Positions 57,328 through 64,000 of a stretch of DNA of 64,000 nt are shown piece by piece (within the stretch, counting starts at the first letter, position 1; each line of letters starts with the position of its first letter). The notes under the pieces are model-generated. The model saw only the letters and a list, made by a program, of their open reading frames with translations. It made no database searches and had not been told where the DNA came from. Origin of the DNA: Brucella rhizosphaerae (lineage in GTDB: Bacteria > Pseudomonadota > Alphaproteobacteria > Rhizobiales > Rhizobiaceae); the NCBI RefSeq assembly GCF_002252475.1, contig NZ_NNRK01000026.1, positions 62,001 to 126,000 on the forward strand, given 5' to 3'. The translations under genes were made by a program, and so were the position numbers.

Positions 57328-57867
57328 ATGGACAAAAGCCCTGATGCATTCAGGACTATTAGCGAAGTAGCAGAAGATCTAGATCTTCCGCAGCATGTGC
57401 TGCGCTTCTGGGAAACGCGCTTTACCCAGATCAAACCGATGAAGCGAGGCGGCGGTCGTCGCTATTATCGCCCACTCGATGTGGAATTGCTCAAGGGCAT
57501 TCGCCATCTGCTTTACGATCAGGGCTACACCATCAAAGGTGTTCAGCGTTTGCTCCGTGAAAACAATGCGCAATTCATCATTGCGCTTGGCAATGGCGAT
57601 GTGCAGGCTATCGACGCTATAACACGTCAAAAGCAGGCCGCTGCTGAAAAGCAGGCGATGGAAAACGCTGCCGATAATGATATGGCGCTACCAAGCGGCA
57701 TCAAGGCACCGCAACCCGCACGCAAGCTGTTTGGCTTGTTGAAGGGTGAGGAAGACGGTCCGATTGGAGCCGACGGGAAACGCCCGTCTAAGGATAATCG
57801 TTCGCTTCTGCAGGAGGCGCTTTTCGACTTGCTTGAATGCAAGCGCCTGCTGGATCAGGTTCGCTGA
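57328..57867 (+). CDS. MerR-family transcriptional regulator
   Basis: 179-residue MerR-type regulator. N-terminal winged helix-turn-helix ([41 protein letters not shown], about residues 10-50) with the conserved arginine/tyrosine wing. A dimerisation helix follows, and no metal-binding cysteines are present in the C-terminal region. This form is conserved next to ihfA in many Hyphomicrobiales; the target is unknown. The ATG at 57328 follows AAGGGCAAGCAG. Terminator after the gene. Confidence 0.9.
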   Translation: MDKSPDAFRTISEVAEDLDLPQHVLRFWETRFTQIKPMKRGGGRRYYRPLDVELLKGIRHLLYDQGYTIKGVQRLLRENNAQFIIALGNGDVQAIDAITRQKQAAAEKQAMENAADNDMALPSGIKAPQPARKLFGLLKGEEDGPIGADGKRPSKDNRSLLQEALFDLLECKRLLDQVR

Positions 57868-57900
57868 TAAATCAGTCCGCACTTGGTGAGTGGTATAATG

Positions 57901-57927
57901 AAAAAGGGAGGCAATGCCTCCCTTTCT
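57901..57927. terminator. Bidirectional terminator between MerR gene and sugE
   Basis: AAAGGGAGGC / GCCTCCCTTT perfect 10-bp stem with an AAT loop, A-run on one side and T-rich on the other. Confidence 0.9.
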
Positions 57928-57937
57928 TTGTTTTGGC

Positions 57938-58255
57938 TTAAGTTGACGATAGTTTCAGGCCGATGATGCCAGCAAGAATGAGCGATACGCTCGCAACGCG
58001 GAAGAATGTAGCTGCTTCGCCCAGAATGAATATTCCGACGACAAATGCGCCAACAGCACCGATGCCGGTCCAGATTGCATAGGCCGTACCCAAGGGCAGG
58101 GTACGCATTGCAATGGAAAGCAGAGCGAAGCTGCCGATCATCGTTACAATCGTGATAACGCTGGGCGTCAAAAGCGAAAAGCCTTCCGACTTTTTCATGA
58201 AGTAGGCCCAGATAATTTCGAGGCCACCGGCGAGTGCAAGATAAATCCATGCCAT
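57938..58255 (-). CDS. sugE: Small multidrug-resistance family guanidinium exporter (SugE/Gdx)
   Basis: 105-residue SMR transporter with four helices and Glu13 ([17 protein letters not shown]), the proton/substrate-binding residue. The SugE/Gdx subgroup is indicated by [23 protein letters not shown] (W-T-G-I-G) and the loop [24 protein letters not shown]. Gdx proteins export guanidinium in exchange for protons, which agrees with the guanidine-II riboswitch directly upstream. AAGGAG precedes the ATG. Confidence 0.93.
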   Translation of the reverse strand: MAWIYLALAGGLEIIWAYFMKKSEGFSLLTPSVITIVTMIGSFALLSIAMRTLPLGTAYAIWTGIGAVGAFVVGIFILGEAATFFRVASVSLILAGIIGLKLSST

Positions 58256-58261
58256 TTTAAT

Positions 58262-58318
58262 GCTCCTTGGATATGGGCCGTCCCATTTTTCAAGAGAACG
58301 AAAGGTCGTCCTTTCGTT
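58262..58318 (-). promoter_or_regulatory. Guanidine-II (mini-ykkC) riboswitch
   Basis: Two adjacent hairpins on the minus strand carry ACGR tetraloops: AACGAAAGG-ACGA-CCTTTCGTT (58297-58318, 9-bp stem) and ATGGG-ACGG-CCCAT (58273-58286, 5-bp stem). A short linker joins them; the AAGGAG ribosome-binding site (58263-58268) begins five bases after the second hairpin. This is the mini-ykkC architecture, placed directly before the guanidinium exporter. Guanidine binding should stabilise the paired loops and free the ribosome-binding site. Confidence 0.9.
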
Positions 58319-58328
58319 GATATCGTAA

Positions 58329-58420
58329 ATTTTGAACGCATCCCGGAACGGGTGAAACAGTTTTTGGAATGCACGTTAAACCAGGATATTAGAGCGCCGA
58401 TCTGATCGAAATGCGCTCTA
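58329..58420. repeat. RIME-like mosaic repeat at the atpB 3' end
   Basis: First palindrome GAACGCATCCCGGAACGGGTG ... TTTTTGGAATGCACG, second AGAGCGCCGATCTGATCG ... AATGCGCTCTAG. The last TAG is the atpB stop codon, so the repeat abuts the gene end exactly. Confidence 0.65.
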
Positions 58421-59167
58421 GTGAGAAGGATGCAGGGCGTCATTAAGATACATGCAGCTCAGCATGGTAAAAACATATGCCTGAATAATTGCCATCAGCA
58501 ATTCAAGTGCTGTCAATGCAACCGTCATGGCGAGAGGCAAGATGGCGGACATCAACCCCAGCGAACCCAGGCCACCCAGTCCAACGACAAATCCCGCAAA
58601 GACCTTCAGCGTGATGTGGCCGGCGAGCATGACGGCAAACAGACGCACCGAATGGCTGATCGGGCGGGAAATGTAAGACATGAGTTCGATGGGAACGATA
58701 ATCGGTGCGAGCATGACCGGAACGCCTGCAGGCATGAACAACCGGAAGAACTTGAAGCCGTGGCGCAGCAGCCCGTAAATAGTGACCGTCAGGAATACGA
58801 GCATTGCCAGTGCGAACGTGACGATGATGTGGCTTGTCACGGTGAAGGCATAAGGAAACATGCCGATGAGGTTCGCTACAAGAATGAACATGAAAAGCGA
58901 GAACACGAGTGGGAAGAATTTCATCCCGTGCTCGCCTGCATTCTCACGCACTGTCCTGGATACAAACTCGTAAAGCATCTCGGCTGATGACTGCCAGCGA
59001 TCTGGTACGACTTTACTGCGCCGGGAGGCGATGAATAGAAAGCCTGCGGCAACTGTCACAGTCAGCAGCATGTAAAGTGATGAATTCGTAAAGCCAATTT
59101 GCTGGCCGCCGACTGTGCCGAGCTCGACAATGGGTCGGATTGCAAATTGTTCTATAGGTCCGGCCAT
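58418..59167 (-). CDS. atpB: ATP synthase F0 subunit a, solitary copy
   Basis: 249-residue F0 subunit a that forms the proton half-channels against the c-ring. The essential arginine is Arg175 ([14 protein letters not shown]), with the alphaproteobacterial partner residues His184, Glu222 and Gln229 ([14 protein letters not shown]) present. The position usually Asn after the arginine motif (RLF-x-N) is Val179 here. No atpI, atpE or atpF genes lie beside it, unlike the standard atpI-B-E-F order. The start is ATG 59167 with a GGAGGGG site; the upstream open frame is not used. Confidence 0.9.
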   Translation of the reverse strand: MAGPIEQFAIRPIVELGTVGGQQIGFTNSSLYMLLTVTVAAGFLFIASRRSKVVPDRWQSSAEMLYEFVSRTVRENAGEHGMKFFPLVFSLFMFILVANLIGMFPYAFTVTSHIIVTFALAMLVFLTVTIYGLLRHGFKFFRLFMPAGVPVMLAPIIVPIELMSYISRPISHSVRLFAVMLAGHITLKVFAGFVVGLGGLGSLGLMSAILPLAMTVALTALELLMAIIQAYVFTMLSCMYLNDALHPSH

Positions 59168-59367
59168 GGAGCACCCCTCCAAATGGGGCCGTCCCCTATG
59201 CGAACACAGGCGCAGGTCGTCCCGCGCAACCCTCAAATAGAGAATTTTTTTGCGAGCTGCAAGTCAGCGAACAAGCCAATGCTTACGAAAAGTTAATTGT
59301 TTCGTTCTGGATCGCGAGGCGTTTTACGTTATTCTTAATTACCGCAACCAACTCTGGAGACAGATCG

Positions 59368-60345
59368 ATGGCTATTTCACGGCGAAATTTTATTGTTGCA
59401 GCTTCGGCTGTGAGTGGCGGAGTGGCGTTATCGCCATTTGAAATTTCGCCAGCCGCCGCGCAAACGCCTCCATCTAAGGTGGAAAATGCTGGTTTTCACA
59501 AGTTTCAGTTTGGCGACTTCGAAATAACCACGCTTTCTGATGGGCGCCGGGCGGGTGAAGCGCCTGAAAAGACCTATGGGATTAATCAGGACCCAAAAGA
59601 TGTTGCAGCCTTGCTGGAAGAAAACCTGCTGCCGCCGGATCGTTTCGTAAATAGCTTCACCCCGGTTCTTATTAATACAGGCAAAGAACTGGTTCTGTTC
59701 GATACCGGTATGGGGGCAGGCGCTCGTGAAGCCGGGCAGGGTAAACTGATCAGCGCGCTGGAGGCTGCAGGCTACAAAGCGGATGATGTTTCGCTTGTGG
59801 TTCTCAGTCATTTCCACCCTGATCACATCGGCGGCTTGATGGAAAACGGTGCGCCAGCCTTTGCAAATGCGCGCTATGCAGCAGGACAGAAAGAGTTTGA
59901 TTTCTGGACCGATCCGGCTCGGCTTGAAAGCCCTGCGAAGACTGCTGCGCAAATGGTAGAAAGAAATGTGAAGCCACTCGCAGAAAAGACCACCTTTATT
60001 GATGATGGCGAAGAAGTCGTTTCGGGAATTCATGCGATTGGTGCTTTTGGACACACGCCGGGGCATCTGGCATTCAGGGTGGAATCGGATGGTAAATCGC
60101 TGATGCTGATTTCCGATACGGCCAATCACTCGGTTATCACCTTGCAGCGTCCCGATTGGCACGTTTCATTTGATATAGACAAGGAAATGGCAGTCGAGAC
60201 CCGTAAGCGTATCTTCGATATGATTGCTACCGATAGGCTACCATTCATCGGCTATCACATGCCATTTCCGTCGCTTGCATATCTGCAGCGCGATGGCCAG
60301 GGCTACCGCTACGTTCCGGAAACCTACCAGCTTCGTAACACGTAG
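59368..60345 (+). CDS. Tat-exported metallo-beta-lactamase-fold hydrolase
   Basis: 325-residue MBL-fold protein with a twin-arginine signal (AISRRNFIVAASAVSG). The zinc motif HFHPDHIGG lies at about residue 150, followed by the third-metal-ligand histidine in FGHTPGHLAF, the bridging Asp in LISDTANH and the last His in GYHMPFPSLAY. Most similar in layout to the AttM/MBL lactonase-like hydrolases of rhizobia; lactonase activity is possible but not shown. Single gene, divergent from atpB. Confidence 0.87.
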   Translation: MAISRRNFIVAASAVSGGVALSPFEISPAAAQTPPSKVENAGFHKFQFGDFEITTLSDGRRAGEAPEKTYGINQDPKDVAALLEENLLPPDRFVNSFTPVLINTGKELVLFDTGMGAGAREAGQGKLISALEAAGYKADDVSLVVLSHFHPDHIGGLMENGAPAFANARYAAGQKEFDFWTDPARLESPAKTAAQMVERNVKPLAEKTTFIDDGEEVVSGIHAIGAFGHTPGHLAFRVESDGKSLMLISDTANHSVITLQRPDWHVSFDIDKEMAVETRKRIFDMIATDRLPFIGYHMPFPSLAYLQRDGQGYRYVPETYQLRNT

Positions 60346-60397
60346 TTTGTGAAGCTTTGTATGGGTGGGGCGCTTGAATGGCGCAGGGATGAATTGC

Positions 60398-60433
60398 ACA
60401 CTATCGCTGCACTCTTTAGAGCAGTGATAGTGT
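60398..60433. other. Hairpin after the MBL gene
   Basis: ACACTATCGCTGC / GCAGTGATAGTGT (one mismatch) with a 10-base loop; no T-run. Confidence 0.4.
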
Positions 60434-60464
60434 AGGCGGAGCAAATTTGCTGAGTACGATAAAC

Positions 60465-60493
60465 AGCCAGCTACGATTGCATTGTAGCTGGCT
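60465..60493. terminator. Terminator-like hairpin between convergent genes
   Basis: AGCCAGCTAC / GTAGCTGGCT perfect 10-bp stem with a 9-base loop between the MBL gene and the minus-strand small secreted protein. T-runs are weak on both sides. Confidence 0.5.
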
Positions 60494-60546
60494 TAGATGG
60501 TTCGTCATTTAACTTCATTAAAGAAGTGGCGATTGCCCGAAATTGA

Positions 60547-60756
60547 TTAGTGTTTAAGAGCTGGGAGAGTGTAGGACCAACCACACTGAACTCCGAGATT
60601 TGTTGCTTCCTTACATGCGCCAGCGTCGCCCCTTCCACAACTCACAACAAGGCTTGTAAAAGCAAGAAAATCACCCTCGCCACATGTCTCTGCACTCCAT
60701 GCGTAACTCGTCATCGAAAGTGATAGAAGTGGCAATATCATCAAATATTTATTCAT
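60547..60756 (-). CDS. Small cysteine-rich secreted protein
   Basis: 69-residue exported protein. Signal peptide MNKYLMILPLLSLSMTSYAWSAET, then about 45 residues with four cysteines (TCGEGDFLAF, VVSCGRGDAGACKEA, LGVQCGWSY), which could make two disulfides in the periplasm. AT content is higher than in neighbouring genes, and it sits beside a transposase relic, so it may be a horizontally acquired or fast-evolving gene. A longer frame adds 13 residues before the signal peptide. I recognise no family. Confidence 0.55.
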   Translation of the reverse strand: MNKYLMILPLLSLSMTSYAWSAETCGEGDFLAFTSLVVSCGRGDAGACKEATNLGVQCGWSYTLPALKH

Positions 60757-61352
60757 AATATATACTTTCTCTAAGTAAAAATGTTTAATTACCATCGCTC
60801 GAAATATTTCAATATTATCTATAAATTATTGATAATTATTAGGGAGAGCTGGCTCTGGACATTTGAAAAGCCAAGATAAGTGAAAGTTCTTCCTTTGATT
60901 TGCTGGATCGACAAATTGAACTTGGAATACCTGCTTACGCGGGGTCGGATGTCGCCGTGAATTTTGAAGGGAGAAAACTACAAATCGGGCGGTTGAACAT
61001 TTCCAGCTTGATACAAAAGACGGGGATCGAGGCGATCTGCCGTCACCCAAATACCCTGAAGCCAGTTAGCTCCCGGGCATAATGTCGATCCCTATCTCCA
61101 TGGTAAACTGAAACGGGGGGCTGATATCAGCCGTGTGCTTGCCAGCGTGGTATCAAATCAGTTTGAACCTGCAGAACCAGCTGCTTTTCAGGTGGCGGAT
61201 AGCGGAGCAAATGACTGACTGGAACGAAAAATTCCAATAGAAAATTTTCGTTCAGAATTCTCTTAATTTACTCATCTGTGTTCATTTTGTTCTCGAACTC
61301 GATTTTTAGGGCTTGCGGAAAAAGCCTTTATATTCTAGGGCTTTCTGCGGCT
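60757..61352. other. AT-rich, relic-containing interval
   Basis: About 600 bases between the secreted-protein gene and tRNA-Pro. First an AT-rich stretch, then a decayed IS3-family transposase fragment, then unidentified sequence up to the tRNA. No intact gene is seen. Confidence 0.5.
60890..61150 (+). pseudogene. Remnant of an IS3-family transposase (OrfB/InsF-like)
   Basis: Translating from about 60897 gives LLDRQIELGIPAYAG..., then LQIGRLNISSLIQKTGIEA and ICRHPNTLKP. These follow the InsF pattern (IDELHLEYPFAGSRML..., IGRLHVATLMKKMGIEAIYRRPNTSKP). A shift of frame then yields PGHNVDPYLHGKLKRG, corresponding to the GHKIYPYLLRG that precedes the DDE catalytic core. The catalytic region is missing. 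I see no terminal inverted repeats. Clearly a decayed fragment, not an active element. Confidence 0.6.
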
Positions 61353-61429
<77 letters not shown>

Positions 61430-61526
61430 ATTTCCCCAATAATTATAACGTATTGACGACGTTGTTCAGTTTGTTTGAATGGTGTTTCTTGTCGCTGCTG
61501 TATAGCTGGGGCTGTGGCCTTCGGTA

Positions 61527-62333
61527 CTATCGTTGCGTCAATCGCAACCACCGGCCTGGTGTCATGCCAAAGGCGGATTTGAAATGCCTTGTGAAATGGC
61601 TTTGATCCGCGAAACCGCATGAGACAGCGATGTCAGCCAGACTTTCATTGCTGCCGGTCAACATGCGTCGGCCTTTTTCCAGTCTGCGCATAATCAGATA
61701 TCTATGGGGACTTGTCCCGTGAATGGCTCTGAAATGGCGCGATATTGTGTATCTGTCGAGACCTGAAGCGTTCTCAAGATCGACCGATGATACTGTGCTA
61801 TCGATATTCTCCATAAGATATTCGCGAATATTCAGGATCGCTTCACGCGCAATAGTTTTAGGATGGGTAATCTCTCCATCCGCATGCTTCCATAAATTGG
61901 AGTGCAGACGGGTTATGATGTCATCGAGTAGCAATTCATCAGGTTCATCATTCAGATCAATAAGAACCTCGACCAATAATTGATGGATCGACTTGTCAGA
62001 TAATATCGGTTCTTTGACAAAAGGCAGAACGCGCGTTCGATTTGACGCCTCCAGCAATAACTCTGGAGGAAAGTAGAACATCCTGTAATGCAGCATATTT
62101 TCTGAGCCAGCTGCACCGTCATGAACTTCATCAGGGTGAATGACGATCGTGTTTCCAGGAATGCTAAAGTGAGATGCGCCCCGGTAACGAAATGTCTGCA
62201 CGCCAGCGAGCGTGATTCCGAGCGCATAAGTGTCGTGGCGGTGAGGGGAAAACCCAACGCCGTGGAACCTCGCATCAATGCGATCAATGCCCCGTTCTGT
62301 CGGAGCATGCAGAATTCGCTCAGATTTGCACAA
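61527..62333 (-). CDS. AraC-family transcriptional regulator
   Basis: 268-residue AraC regulator. The N-terminal cupin-type sensing domain has FSPHRHDTYALGITLAGVQTFRYRG and IHPDEVHDGAAG; the C-terminal double helix-turn-helix contains SSVDLENASGLDRYTISRHFRAIHGTSPHRYLIMRRLEKGRRML and SLADIAVSCGFADQSHFTRHFKSAFGMTPG. The annotated start is a TTG at 62333 without a good ribosome-binding site, so the true start is uncertain. Divergent from a DUF2000 gene, a common pairing. Confidence 0.88.
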   Translation of the reverse strand: MCKSERILHAPTERGIDRIDARFHGVGFSPHRHDTYALGITLAGVQTFRYRGASHFSIPGNTIVIHPDEVHDGAAGSENMLHYRMFYFPPELLLEASNRTRVLPFVKEPILSDKSIHQLLVEVLIDLNDEPDELLLDDIITRLHSNLWKHADGEITHPKTIAREAILNIREYLMENIDSTVSSVDLENASGLDRYTISRHFRAIHGTSPHRYLIMRRLEKGRRMLTGSNESLADIAVSCGFADQSHFTRHFKSAFGMTPGRWLRLTQR

Positions 62334-62403
62334 ACGTTCAATACCCAGAATATTGCTGTCCCTATTATCTCGTTCGTCACGAAAATAACGGGATCATTTT
62401 TGC

Positions 62404-62811
62404 ATGTTCGATACCAAGTTTACAATTGTTCTGCGGGATAATTTAGCGCCCTGGCAGGAATTGAATATTACAGCTTTCCTGGCTAGCGGGATTGTAAGTC
62501 AACACCCTGATATCATCGGCGAGCGCTATCGGGATGGATCCGGTAACATCTATAACGCTTTGTCCATTCAGCCAGTCGTCATCATGTCTGCAGATGCAGC
62601 TCTTTTGCGTAAGATACATATGAAATCACTGGAAAGAGAAATTACAACATCCTTGTATGTCGAAGAGATGTTCTCTACGGGCCACGACGTAGCGAATAGA
62701 GATGTATTTTCAAAATTTACACCGGAATCCGCAAATGTTGTGGGCATAGCTATTCGCGCAGAAAAGAAAATCGTTGATAAATTAGTAAAGGGCGCGAAGC
62801 TTCATACGTAG
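62404..62811 (+). CDS. DUF2000-family protein
   Basis: 135-residue protein of the DUF2000 family, related in fold to peptidyl-tRNA hydrolase 2. MFDTKFTIVLRDNLAPWQELNITAFLASGIV starts the fold; YNALSIQPVVIMSADAALLRKIHMKSLEREITTSLYVEEMF follows. Genes of this family are often next to AraC regulators, as here. No ligand or reaction is known. The ATG begins 70 bases from the divergent AraC gene. Confidence 0.85.
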   Translation: MFDTKFTIVLRDNLAPWQELNITAFLASGIVSQHPDIIGERYRDGSGNIYNALSIQPVVIMSADAALLRKIHMKSLEREITTSLYVEEMFSTGHDVANRDVFSKFTPESANVVGIAIRAEKKIVDKLVKGAKLHT

Positions 62812-62944
62812 ATATTTCTTATACTCAATACTTACTTCTGAACGATGTGCAAAGTTGAATGGTTAGCAATTAATCATGTGATTTTTCACATCGTTGAGTT
62901 ATTGCAAACTGTGAGACTGCGCTGAAATGTGCACGAATTTGAAG

Positions 62945-62980
62945 TTAAAAAAAACCCCGACTGCAAGCCGGGGCAATTTT
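62945..62980 (-). terminator. Terminator pointing left with no annotated gene upstream
   Basis: CCCCG / CGGGG hairpin followed on the minus strand by TTTTTTTT. No minus-strand gene ends near it, which suggests a short unannotated transcript from the right. Confidence 0.55.
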
Positions 62981-63120
62981 AACCTAATGCATATCATCAA
63001 GAACACGTACGGGGGTGATGCGTGAACTCAAGATTTAGTGAATTTTAGTAAAACAAATAGCCGATTCTAATAATACCGAATAATAAATGCTTAGACTTGT
63101 AGTACTGCGCGATTAAATCT
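62955..63120 (-). ncRNA. Candidate small RNA ending at the orphan terminator
   Basis: A minus-strand transcript that ends at the terminator near 62950 could start from a weak promoter (TTGTTC, 17 bases, TTTAAT) near 63110-63140. No credible ORF is present in the interval, and nothing confirms transcription. Confidence 0.25.
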
Positions 63121-63362
63121 TATTTGCAATTGTTGAACAACCGCACATGTTCGCTCACAATAATGTAGGCGATATGAAATTGAAGGGATTTTCATTAGAA
63201 GATATACTGTTGCTTTCCAGTAATAATTTGACCTTTTGGTATAATTTAAAACCGCTTATAATGCCTCGAATTACATAGGTATCAGGTCGGTTAAAGCGTT
63301 GTTTACACAATCTTTTCCGCGCTGTTGTTATCAGAGACGCTTGATGTTTAAGGCCGATGGGA

Positions 63363-64000
63363 ATGGGTTTGATTATTGATTTTGTAAAATACGTATCAAT
63401 CGTAGTGATTGGTCTTTTGCCTATTATGAACCCCTTGACGACAATTCCATTATATATGTCGTTGACCAAGCGCATGAGTGCAGACAACAAACGCGTTCAG
63501 GCACGCAAAGCGTGCATATATGCGTTCTCGATTCTCACTGTTTTCTTACTGCTTGGAAACGGCATCATTTCACTTTTCAGCATATCTATGCCGGGTATTC
63601 GTGTGGCTGGTGGACTGATCATCATGATCCTGGCATTGCGGATGATTTTCTCCGGCGAGGATTCGTCATCGGAAGTCGATGCAGCGCCTGCAGATATCAA
63701 AAAAGCTGAACTGGACTATTCCTTCTCGCCGCTGGCGATGCCAAGCCTCGCTGGCCCGGGCTCCATAGCCGTGGTCATGAGTTTTGCGTCACAGATACCA
63801 ACCGAACATACCATCGCCGGACATGCGGTTGTTATATTGGGTATCGCTATTACGATTGGTGTGGCCTATCTCGCTCTCTCATCCGCATCGCTCATAGAAA
63901 AAGTGCTCGGCGAACATGGTATGCAGGCCGTGACAAAGATCATGGGCTTCCTGTTGACTTGCGTGGCGGTGCAATTTCTTGCCTCAGGCATCCGCGATTT
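63363..64000 (+). CDS. marC: MarC-family integral membrane protein (3' end outside window)
   Basis: First 212 codons of a MarC/NAAT family protein with six predicted helices. Motifs: the FVKYVSIVVIGLLPIMNPLTTIPLYMSLT opening helix, RVAGGLIIMILALRMIF, and PLAMPSLAGPGSIAVVM, which carries the repeated PGSI/NP-type family signature. The exact role is unsettled (an early link to multiple antibiotic resistance is not supported in E. coli). ATG at 63363 follows AAGG; an alternative ATG lies two codons upstream. The gene runs past the window edge. Confidence 0.85.
   Translation, partial: MGLIIDFVKYVSIVVIGLLPIMNPLTTIPLYMSLTKRMSADNKRVQARKACIYAFSILTVFLLLGNGIISLFSISMPGIRVAGGLIIMILALRMIFSGEDSSSEVDAAPADIKKAELDYSFSPLAMPSLAGPGSIAVVMSFASQIPTEHTIAGHAVVILGIAITIGVAYLALSSASLIEKVLGEHGMQAVTKIMGFLLTCVAVQFLASGIRD

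Larger units (their letters stand above)
62812..63362. other. AT-rich region between DUF2000 and marC
   Basis: About 550 bases with low GC content. It holds a minus-strand terminator (62945-62980) and a possible small RNA, and the marC promoter. The minus-strand frame over 63155-63490 overlaps marC and has no recognisable protein pattern. Confidence 0.45.

Noticed and set aside
63155-63490. 111-residue minus-strand frame overlapping the marC start
   Set aside because: Overlaps the clear MarC N-terminus and the AT-rich leader; no recognisable domain.

Overview
The window is chromosomal DNA from an alphaproteobacterium of the order Hyphomicrobiales (Rhizobiales), most probably Brucellaceae (Ochrobactrum/Brucella anthropi group). 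The evidence is the AapJQMP amino-acid transporter, the LdtR/L,D-transpeptidase pair, the nrdR-ribD-ribE-ribH-nusB order, a magnesium-type HemB, an H+-pumping pyrophosphatase, and many copies of RIME-like palindromic intergenic repeats. Genus is inferred from protein similarity recalled from memory; no search was run.

Layout. 1-8.9 kb: the 3' end of a molybdopterin oxidoreductase, a DUF992 protein, purM-purN (minus strand), an AI-2E/PerM permease, an Hda-like DnaA regulator, an epimerase, an SH3 protein and an unusual SDR. 9-13.4 kb: small proteins, tRNA-Pro(TGG), a complex I NDUFS4-like subunit, tRNA-Arg(TCT), an SH3 protein, a 29-residue membrane peptide and an ionotropic-glutamate-receptor-like channel. 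13.4-20.6 kb: metC with a strongly structured leader, a PAP2 phosphatase and the complete aapJ-Q-M-P transporter. 20.6-25.8 kb looks accessory: two glyoxalase-fold (VOC) genes near small regulators (ArsR, HxlR), an SRPBCC protein, a GNAT enzyme, another VOC protein, an FAD monooxygenase and a zf-CHCC protein. 25.9-33.2 kb: ppk-ppx (polyphosphate synthesis and breakdown), rnd, aspS. 33.4-44.5 kb: an exported protein, parC, GNAT, bpt, RDD, hemB, an acyl-CoA hydrolase, a membrane protein, ldtR and ldtP. 44.8-49.7 kb: glyA, then nrdR-ribD-ribE-ribH-nusB (folate one-carbon and flavin biosynthesis). 50-57 kb: hppA, bamE, a cytochrome bc1 chaperone, yceD, plsX-fabH (lipid synthesis), ihfA. 57.3-64 kb: a MerR regulator, a guanidine exporter under a guanidine-II riboswitch, a solitary atpB, a Tat-exported metallo-beta-lactamase-fold protein, a small Cys-rich secreted protein, an IS3 transposase relic, tRNA-Pro(GGG), an AraC regulator divergent from a DUF2000 gene, and the start of a MarC-family gene.

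Points of most interest: (1) a two-hairpin ACGR guanidine-II riboswitch directly before sugE/gdx; (2) a multi-stem leader RNA with mutually exclusive pairings before metC, matching no riboswitch class I recognise; (3) a glutamate-receptor-type channel with no GYG filter; (4) a solitary atpB lacking its usual F0 partners, with a substitution beside the essential arginine; (5) two oppositely oriented 164-bp double-palindrome repeats, one of which supplies the ppx stop codon; (6) a shared palindromic operator linking the HxlR gene to the SRPBCC-ArsR operon; (7) an SDR without its catalytic Tyr/Lys. I see no CRISPR array, prophage, defence island or intact insertion sequence.
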